A stretch of DNA of 7,007 nt, taken from contig JAANXG010000155.1 in the NCBI GenBank assembly GCA_018263405.1, positions 1 through 7,007 of the forward strand, written 5' to 3'. The notes below the pieces were generated by a model. The model saw only the letters and a program-made list of their open reading frames with translations. It searched no databases and was not told where the DNA came from. The translations under genes and the position numbers were made by a program. Within the stretch, counting starts at the first letter, position 1. Each line of letters starts with the position of its first letter. This document shows positions 1 to 4,867 of the stretch, one piece after another. Source of the stretch: Gammaproteobacteria bacterium. GTDB lineage: Bacteria > Pseudomonadota > Gammaproteobacteria > Arenicellales > JAANXG01.

Positions 1-110
1 TACTCGGTCAACATCACCAGAAAGGCCGCCAGTCGTTGATACGCGTCGCGAGTGCCCAGGGTGACGAGGAAATTCTCGTTGCGCAGAATCGTCGCACTCA
101 AACGCTTGAA
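1..110 (-). pseudogene. Crp/Fnr-family regulator, internal fragment
   Basis: Read on the minus strand, positions 110 to 1 give an open frame with FKRLSATILRNENF, then LGTRDAYQRLAAFLVML. This resembles the segment of Crp/Fnr-type transcription regulators between the long dimerisation helix and the helix-turn-helix, where the family typically reads L-L-L-G-x-x-x-A-x-x-R-L-A-x-F-L. The DNA-binding part would lie beyond the left edge, so it cannot be seen. The frame stays open to the right of 110, but that part (YMGYRSYPSCF and upstream) does not look like a cNMP-binding domain. The gene therefore appears to be cut somewhere between 110 and about 200 by insertion-sequence DNA. The identification rests on a short stretch only; a chance resemblance is possible. 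Confidence 0.42.
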
Positions 111-199
111 AAGAAAACACGACGGATAGGAACGATAACCCATATACGCGGGGTTCGTAAAGGCGCTGAGAGAAGGTTTTTGGTGGGGGCGAGTAGCGT

Positions 200-289
200 T
201 GACGGATAGTGCTACCACCGACGTCATTTTGTAGGCGTAGCACCGATTTGAAAGTGCGGCTTGCAGGGGGCTGATTTTTGGTTTAATCA
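200..289 (-). mobile_element. Probable IS21-type element end with an inverted repeat
   Basis: This non-coding stretch follows the stop codon of the IstB-like tail (TGA, minus strand, 292-290). It contains a perfect 7-bp inverted repeat, GTGCTAC at 209-215 and GTAGCAC at 237-243, separated by 21 nt. IS21-family elements usually end in TG...CA and carry repeated sequences inside their tips. A TG lies at 200-201 (TGACGGATAG reading inward), which makes about 200 a candidate element boundary. The partner end is not recognisable in the window, so neither the boundary nor the family can be proved. Confidence 0.35.
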
Positions 290-846
290 TCACTCCCCCT
301 CGATCTTGTCTTTCATCCTGAAGCTGCGCCCTTCGATGACGATCGTCTCGGCATGATGCAACAGCCGATCGATCTTGCGCCGTTGGTGGGCCTTGGCGGC
401 GATCCCGGCGTGCAGCGAGAAACCGGCGGTCTTGGCCAAGCTGCTGTGGTTGCTGTCCTCTTGCCGGGCGGGCACGGTTTGCAGCGTGAACGCCTTGCGG
501 CCGGCCTGGGGGCCGACGGCGATGCGGTACGACTGCAGGGATGCAGGAGGTAGAGCCACGCAGGAGCGGTTGCCGAGGTGATGGAATGGCCGAGCAGTTC
601 ATTCAGGGCGGATTCGTCCGGGGCCTCGAGCTGCAGGTAGGTGTTCTCGATGTCCCGTACCAGCAGGCCCTCACGTTCCAGATAAGCGCCGACCCGTCGA
701 CTGATCGTCTGGATAAGCCCTTCCAGCGCCCGGGGACTGGGCGCCGACAGACGGCGAAATACGGGCTGCTCGCGGTCTATCAGATACACCCCGTCTAGAA
801 ACAGCGCCAGGCGCGGTTCGAAGCTGCGCCAACAAGCCAGCGGCAT
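290..846 (-). pseudogene. Broken IS91-type transposase joined to an IstB C-terminal tail
   Basis: The upstream part of the frame (from 846 leftward) reads LFLDGVYLIDREQPVFRRL, then ISRRVGAYLEREGLL and LNELLGHSIT. These are typical of the central region of IS91-family (Y2/HUH) transposases. The similarity resumes in another frame with YRIAVGPQAGRKAFTLQT and AGFSLHAGIAAKAHQRRK. The break is explained by about 47 extra nucleotides at 530-576, judged against the remembered family sequence, which normally runs GHSIT directly into YRIAVGP. The His-x-His segment expected just before LFLDGVY is missing. The last codons, DRLLHHAETIVIEGRSFRMKD, instead match the C-terminus of IstB, the ATPase helper of IS21 elements. 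The frame is thus a mosaic of two element families. It has lost its catalytic part and cannot be active. Confidence 0.72.
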
Positions 847-1007
847 GGCAGGCGGCGCTACACGCAGTCGCTTTGAATCCAGAAGAACGATGTGGCCGCA
901 GGCGTATTTCGCGACATGATAGGCTACACTTCAACCAATAACGCCACCGCCGCCGATGGGAACGTGCACGGTCGCGGAGGTTCGTTCGCCCTTTGTTTGA
1001 CCATTGC
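847..1007. other. Gap between IS remnant and phnW, no gene recognised
   Basis: The frame of the IS remnant stays open to about 928 on the minus strand (YHVAKYACGHIVLLDSKRL), ending at an upstream TGA, but this part resembles nothing I recognise. Towards phnW the DNA is GC-rich with a short GGCGGCGGTGGCG-like run on the minus strand. I see no convincing hairpin followed by a T-run, so no terminator for phnW can be called. Confidence 0.4.
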
Positions 1008-2222
1008 TCAACTGTTAGCGCCCGACACTGCGTCCTGCTCCCAATCGATAGACGCCTCCACTGCGCTTAGCAGCCGCCGAATATCATTGCAGTTCACTTC
1101 GCCTATATTTCCGATTCGGAACGTGTCCACGATTGTGACCTTCCCGGGATAGATCACAAAGCCCTTTCGCTTCAGCGATTGATAGAATCGCTCAAACGAA
1201 TAACGAGGGCTGGTGGGGCTAAGAAATGCCGTGATTATCGGAGAGTGGTACCGATCCTCGAGCAAACAACGAAAGCCTAGAGACCGCATACCCCTTACCA
1301 GGGTCCGTTGATTGTTACGGTAGCGCGCGAAACGTGCCGCCACGCCACCTTCTTCTGCGAACTCATTCAAAGCCTGACGAAAGGCTCGAACGGAGTGGGT
1401 GGGTGAGGTGAAGCGCCACTTTCCGTGACCGTCCTCCATGCAGCGCCACTGATCGTATAGGTCCATGCTCAGAGAGCGTGCCCGGCCTTGAATCGATGCC
1501 ATTGTGGCGTGTGTCGCAATGACGAATCCGAAACCCGGTACACCTTGAATGCACTTGTTCGCACTGCTGATGCAGAAATCTGCATGGCTCGATTCCATGG
1601 AAAAAGGTATGCCGCCGAACGAACTCATCGCATCGACGATAAATATGCGGCCGTATTCTTTGACCGTTCTGCCGATTTCTTCGATCGGATTGAGCATGCC
1701 GGTCGTTGTTTCGCAATGCACCGCCGCGACATGCGTTATCTCGGCATCTATGTCCAACTCCCTGCGTAATCTCGGGATATCGGGCGGAGCTACTTCGCCA
1801 CTGTCATGAACGATCGTTGGGATGCGTAAATAACTGGCGATTCTTGCTATGCGATCGCCATACGCGCCATTTACGAGCACCAGCAGTTTGCCGTCTGCGG
1901 GTATTGCCGAGCCGATCACCGATTCGACGGAGAATGTGCCGCTACCCTGCATCAGCACCGACGTGTATCCATCCCTCTCCGTGGCGAGCTTGACAAGATC
2001 GCATCGCACCGATTCGACAATATCATTGTAGTCTTTGTCCCAGGTGCACCAATCCCGGAACATTGCCGCTCTCACGGATTTGCTGGTCGATAGCGGGCCC
2101 GGTGTTAGTAGCAGATAAGGGTTGTCTGGCAGTTCCAGCTGGCTCATTTGTAACGGCGTAGCAATTGCTTGTGGTTTTTCATTACGAGCGCCTGTCGTCG
2201 GAACGTCGTGATATGTGAACAT
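1008..2222 (-). CDS. phnW: 2-aminoethylphosphonate:pyruvate aminotransferase
   Basis: This PLP enzyme transfers the amino group of 2-aminoethylphosphonate to pyruvate, giving phosphonoacetaldehyde and alanine in the cytoplasm. The 404-residue protein shows LLLTPGPLSTSKSVR (38-51), the PLP-phosphate loop MQGSGTFSVESV (91-102), the aromatic-ring acid region FIVDAMSSFGG (194-204, D197) and the PLP lysine in SSANKCIQG (K223). These identify PhnW within the class V aminotransferases. The start at 2222 lies 3 nt after the phnX stop codon, which suggests translational coupling. It gives about 25 to 30 extra N-terminal residues compared with typical PhnW of about 365-370 residues. The internal Met26 (codon at 2147-2145), just before the conserved region, is an alternative start but has no visible ribosome binding site. 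No break or missing catalytic residue is seen. Confidence 0.95.
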   Translation of the reverse strand: MFTYHDVPTTGARNEKPQAIATPLQMSQLELPDNPYLLLTPGPLSTSKSVRAAMFRDWCTWDKDYNDIVESVRCDLVKLATERDGYTSVLMQGSGTFSVESVIGSAIPADGKLLVLVNGAYGDRIARIASYLRIPTIVHDSGEVAPPDIPRLRRELDIDAEITHVAAVHCETTTGMLNPIEEIGRTVKEYGRIFIVDAMSSFGGIPFSMESSHADFCISSANKCIQGVPGFGFVIATHATMASIQGRARSLSMDLYDQWRCMEDGHGKWRFTSPTHSVRAFRQALNEFAEEGGVAARFARYRNNQRTLVRGMRSLGFRCLLEDRYHSPIITAFLSPTSPRYSFERFYQSLKRKGFVIYPGKVTIVDTFRIGNIGEVNCNDIRRLLSAVEASIDWEQDAVSGANS

Positions 2223-2225
2223 TGA

Positions 2226-3074
2226 CTACGGACGTTCGCCGCGCGCCAAACGTTCGTTGATCTCCTCAATCACTTCCGGTAGTTCCACTATGCTGTCGAC
2301 GACATAATGCGCACCGGTTCTACGTAATAGATCACGGGTATGTTCAGTTCGGCGTTCGATCTCCTCTTCAGGAAGGCTATCCGCTTCTTCGATGCTGTTG
2401 ATGTTCATGTAGTTGCTGTAACGGGCCACGCCAACCGCCCAGCAGCCGGCATTGAGTCCCTCGCCAACGCCGGACACGGTGTCGTCGACTTTCACGACGG
2501 ATTGAATCGTAGTGATGTCCAACAGATCCAGGTTCTTGTAGACCATGTGAGGCTTGGGACGCGCGCCTTGCGACACTTCGTCACCCGCGACCGTGGCATC
2601 AGGGTTGAATCCTTGCTTGCGCGCATCGGCCAGTAACACATCCACCATGGCGCGTGTGAATCCCGTCGAAACCCCCAATTTAATGCCCGAACGCTGCAAC
2701 GCTTGAGTGACGTCGGCGACGCCCGGCAGCAAGCGACTGTAGTTCGGCAGGCATTCCAGCTGCGCCGGCACAAAATCGGTGAACATGTTGTCGACGTCGG
2801 CTTGATCGGGATACTTTCCCTTAATAGATTTCCAGCGCTCCCGAATTTCCGGGTCTTCCGTCAGTGCCTTGATGTGGAGGTCCTTGCGCAGCCCCATCGG
2901 ACCGCGAGCTTCAAGCATACTGATCTGGACACCTTGCTTGTTGAAAACCTCGACGAACACAACGGCGGGGGCGATAACGTAGGCATCAACAGTCGTGCCG
3001 CTCCAATCCAGAATCGCAGCCTTAACCCGGCCGCGGTATTCTCTCCTGTACACACAGTCTGCATTTGCGCTCAT
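2226..3074 (-). CDS. phnX: Phosphonoacetaldehyde hydrolase (phosphonatase)
   Basis: PhnX cleaves the C-P bond of phosphonoacetaldehyde, the PhnW product, to acetaldehyde and phosphate. The 282-residue protein belongs to the haloacid dehalogenase superfamily. Motif I is ILDWSGTTVD, with nucleophile D23. The cap-domain segment PMGLRKDLHI supplies K64, the expected Schiff-base lysine. Motif II is GVSTGF (134-139), a basic stretch GARPKP follows (K174), and the acidic metal site is VKVDDTVSG (D197, D198). Length matches the family (about 270). Motif I has Ser25 where characterised enzymes usually have Ala. The start is supported by AAGGA (plus-strand 3080-3084) 5 nt upstream of the ATG. The next gene, phnW, begins 3 nt after the stop, so the two form one unit for full AEP breakdown. 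Confidence 0.95.
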   Translation of the reverse strand: MSANADCVYRREYRGRVKAAILDWSGTTVDAYVIAPAVVFVEVFNKQGVQISMLEARGPMGLRKDLHIKALTEDPEIRERWKSIKGKYPDQADVDNMFTDFVPAQLECLPNYSRLLPGVADVTQALQRSGIKLGVSTGFTRAMVDVLLADARKQGFNPDATVAGDEVSQGARPKPHMVYKNLDLLDITTIQSVVKVDDTVSGVGEGLNAGCWAVGVARYSNYMNINSIEEADSLPEEEIERRTEHTRDLLRRTGAHYVVDSIVELPEVIEEINERLARGERP

Positions 3075-3079
3075 CGTGA

Positions 3080-3084
3080 TCCTT
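3080..3084 (-). promoter_or_regulatory. phnX ribosome binding site
   Basis: AAGGA on the minus strand, 5 nt before the phnX ATG at 3074-3072. It supports the chosen start. Confidence 0.6.
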
Positions 3085-3089
3085 GCGGT

Positions 3090-3121
3090 GATGGTTTCGT
3101 TCGTCGGCCGTTAATCTTAGT
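3090..3121 (-). repeat. 32-bp direct repeat, copy 1, in the phnX leader
   Basis: This 32-bp block matches 6852-6883 at 29 of 32 positions, in the same orientation. The mismatches are at block positions 5, 10 and 20. The shared core on the plus strand includes TTCGTCGGC and GTTAATCTTAGT. Here it lies between the phnX ribosome binding site and the AT-rich promoter region, so it would form most of the 5' leader of the phnX-phnW transcript. Nothing in it looks like a known riboswitch or IS end. Confidence 0.8.
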
Positions 3122-3130
3122 GAATGCACA

Positions 3131-3159
3131 AATTTACAGTCCAATTAATAATTCTTGAA
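3131..3159 (-). promoter_or_regulatory. Candidate sigma70-like promoter for phnX-phnW
   Basis: On the minus strand, TTCAAG (3159-3154) and TAAATT (3136-3131) are separated by 17 nt in a markedly AT-rich stretch (3122-3185). The matches to consensus are weak (3 of 6 and 4 of 6), so this is only the best candidate. Transcription would start near 3124, next to copy 1 of the 32-bp repeat. Confidence 0.25.
3141..3155 (-). promoter_or_regulatory. Candidate operator shared with the regulator/methyltransferase intergenic region
   Basis: On the minus strand this reads AGAATTATTAATTGG. A near copy, AGAATTATTGTTGG, lies at 4788-4801 with the same orientation; the only difference is AA against G. Here it sits between the candidate -35 and -10 elements of phnX, where a regulator could act. 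The bases are AT-rich, so chance similarity is not excluded. Confidence 0.35.
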
Positions 3160-3235
3160 TAAATATTAGTTTTGTTTATATAATTGTCTGTACTTCGGCG
3201 TCGCGCTGCCATTCGTTTTGTCGCGCGACCTTTTC

Positions 3236-4732
3236 TCAGCGCGTTAGACTGCTGCCTTTTCGCACGGCCGTCACCAGTTGTTCGACCCGGTCGGGTATTT
3301 CTTCTTCATGTGCACAGGCAAAGCCGAGCATTAAGCCGGGTGCGATGCTCTCTCTGTTGCAGAAAATTGAAAGTGGCAGACAATCGACGCCTGCCGCCCA
3401 AGCGTTCTGTGCGATAGCCGTGTCTGAAACATGATCATCCTTCAACCAGGCGATAGTGTGCATTCCTGCATCGGTAAAAGAGGCCTCGAACAAATCTGCT
3501 GCATGTTTGCCGAGCGCTTCCAGCAGCCGTTCCTGACGCACTTGGTAGATCGATTTCATTCTTCTGATATGGGCGTGGTAGGCGCCGTCGTCAATAAAGC
3601 GGCGCAATACTTCCTGGGTCACAGGTGAAACGTTTTGTGACAAGAGTATTTGTCCGGCTGCAAACGTATCCACCAGATCCGGTGGTGCAACAAGATAGCC
3701 AATGCGCAAACCCGGAAACAGGGATTTGGAAAAACTGCCGATGTAAATCACACGGCCATATCGATCAAGACTTCGCAGCGAAGGAATCGTTCGGCCGACG
3801 TAGCGATACTCACTATCGTAGTCGTCCTCGACAATCCAGGCCTCGCTGAGCCGGGCATATTCAATCATCTGCATGCGCCGCTCCAGGCTCAGGGTCATCC
3901 CGAGGGGGTGCTGATGGGAAGGGGTGACAAAAATTAGTCGAGCGCTGGGGAGACTGTTCAGGGCGTGGGACAGGTCGAATCCATCAGAATCCAGGGGAAC
4001 TGACAGGGCGCGTATCCCAAATAGGGCCAACGCGTCGCGGCCGGCAATATGACCAGGATCCTCACACCACGCGACGTCTTGTGGATTGAGCAGAGTGAGT
4101 GCCACCAGGGCGAAGGCCTGTTGGGCACCGGCCGTGATAATAATCTGCTCTGGCTCGCAGCGCACGCCGCGCAAGTCGCGGATATGTTCGGCGACAGATC
4201 GTCGCAAACCCGGCAGTCCGCCCGCGGGCCCGTAACTGAATAGGTCGCCATCACCCTGGCGCAATACGCGAGAGTAGATTGCAGCCCAGATCTTGCGGGG
4301 AAAAAGATCAAGGGCTGGAACCCCGGGTCGGAATGCCCTGAATCCTTCCAACCGCGTTGTCGCGCCAGTGCAGGCCACCGCCGCCGCGCGCTCCGACAAG
4401 CGTTGCCGGTGCGCCGAAGGCTCGGATTGAGAGGGGATATCCTGCGGGTGCAACTCGTAAGTCGAGATCTGGGCGACATAGGTGCCGGCGCCACGAACGG
4501 CCTTTAGAAATCCTTCCGACACTAATTGCTCATAAGCATTCTTGACCGTCAGGCGCGAGATCTCCAGGTCCAGCGCAAGTTGGCGCGACGCAGGAAGGCG
4601 CAAACCGGCCGCGAGATCACCGGTCAGGATTAGGCGCCGGAGTTCAGTCTCGAGCTGGCGATAAAGGGGCACAGGTTGCTCGTGGTGCAGCTGCAACATG
4701 GACAACAACGCGCCGCCGGTTTCTCTGGACAT
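3236..4732 (-). CDS. MocR/GabR-type transcription regulator
   Basis: The 498-residue protein has a GntR-type winged helix at about 20-88, with LPASRQLALDLEISRLTVKN (47-66) and EGFLKAVRGAGTYVA. An aminotransferase class I-like domain follows from about 130. That domain keeps FSYGPAGGLPGLRRSVAEHI, ITAGAQQAF (199-207), VTPSHQHPLG (269-278), VEDDYDSEYRY (301-311) and the PLP lysine in IGSFSKSLFPGLRIGY (K336). It is therefore a PLP-binding MocR-family regulator of usual length. Relatives sense amines through PLP: GabR senses GABA, and TauR is linked to taurine. It lies upstream of phnX on the same strand, 161 nt away, and divergent from the corrinoid methyltransferase, so it probably controls one or both. 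AEP is a plausible ligand by structural analogy; this is inference. No clear ribosome binding site precedes the ATG at 4732; Met12 (4699) is an alternative start. Confidence 0.9.
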   Translation of the reverse strand: MSRETGGALLSMLQLHHEQPVPLYRQLETELRRLILTGDLAAGLRLPASRQLALDLEISRLTVKNAYEQLVSEGFLKAVRGAGTYVAQISTYELHPQDIPSQSEPSAHRQRLSERAAAVACTGATTRLEGFRAFRPGVPALDLFPRKIWAAIYSRVLRQGDGDLFSYGPAGGLPGLRRSVAEHIRDLRGVRCEPEQIIITAGAQQAFALVALTLLNPQDVAWCEDPGHIAGRDALALFGIRALSVPLDSDGFDLSHALNSLPSARLIFVTPSHQHPLGMTLSLERRMQMIEYARLSEAWIVEDDYDSEYRYVGRTIPSLRSLDRYGRVIYIGSFSKSLFPGLRIGYLVAPPDLVDTFAAGQILLSQNVSPVTQEVLRRFIDDGAYHAHIRRMKSIYQVRQERLLEALGKHAADLFEASFTDAGMHTIAWLKDDHVSDTAIAQNAWAAGVDCLPLSIFCNRESIAPGLMLGFACAHEEEIPDRVEQLVTAVRKGSSLTR

Positions 4733-4745
4733 GGTCGAGAGCTAA

Positions 4746-4790
4746 TTGGGTATAAGGTTCGCGCTATTCCGGATATATATTCTATATCCA
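4746..4790. promoter_or_regulatory. Candidate regulator-binding region between divergent genes
   Basis: The 135-bp intergenic region contains a perfect inverted repeat, GGATATA at 4771-4777 and TATATCC at 4783-4789, with a 5-nt centre. The right arm, read on the minus strand, is TTGGATATA. This pairs with TTGGGTATA at 4746-4754 on the plus strand at 8 of 9 positions, giving a second, wider inverted pair. Several half-sites between divergent genes fit autoregulation by the adjacent MocR-type protein. No direct evidence of binding exists here. Confidence 0.4.
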
Positions 4791-4801
4791 ACAATAATTC
4801 T
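4788..4801 (-). promoter_or_regulatory. Second copy of the AGAATTATT-(N)-TTGG motif
   Basis: On the minus strand this is AGAATTATTGTTGG, matching the phnX promoter-region motif at 3141-3155 except for a one-base indel and substitution (G for AA). It overlaps the right arm of the 4771-4789 palindrome. If it is an operator, it would tie phnX-phnW and the divergent pair into one regulon. Confidence 0.35.
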
Positions 4802-4855
4802 AATGTCATCTGATTTCTTGCCAATAGATTTTCTGTCCGTAATCCCATGCGGCAG

Positions 4856-4861
4856 AGGAGG
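4856..4861 (+). promoter_or_regulatory. Strong ribosome binding site of the fusion methyltransferase
   Basis: AGGAGG lies 6 nt before the ATG at 4868. It decides the start: the in-frame ATG at 4847 would put this perfect Shine-Dalgarno inside the gene and add seven residues (MRQRRRF) that do not look like family sequence. Confidence 0.8.
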
Positions 4862-4867
4862 CGGTTT

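Noticed and set aside
671..934. A separate minus-strand frame beside the IS91 remnant
   Set aside because: Its product is Arg/Ser/Ala-rich frame-shadow sequence, while the overlapping frame carries the transposase similarity.
2703..3158. A 151-codon plus-strand frame opposite phnX
   Set aside because: It is the antisense shadow of a well-supported phnX; its product shows no recognisable motif.
3195..3232. Palindrome GTCGCGCGAC (3220-3229) as a terminator for the regulator gene
   Set aside because: The minus-strand side is followed by AAAAC rather than a T-run, and the palindrome is only 10 bp with no loop.
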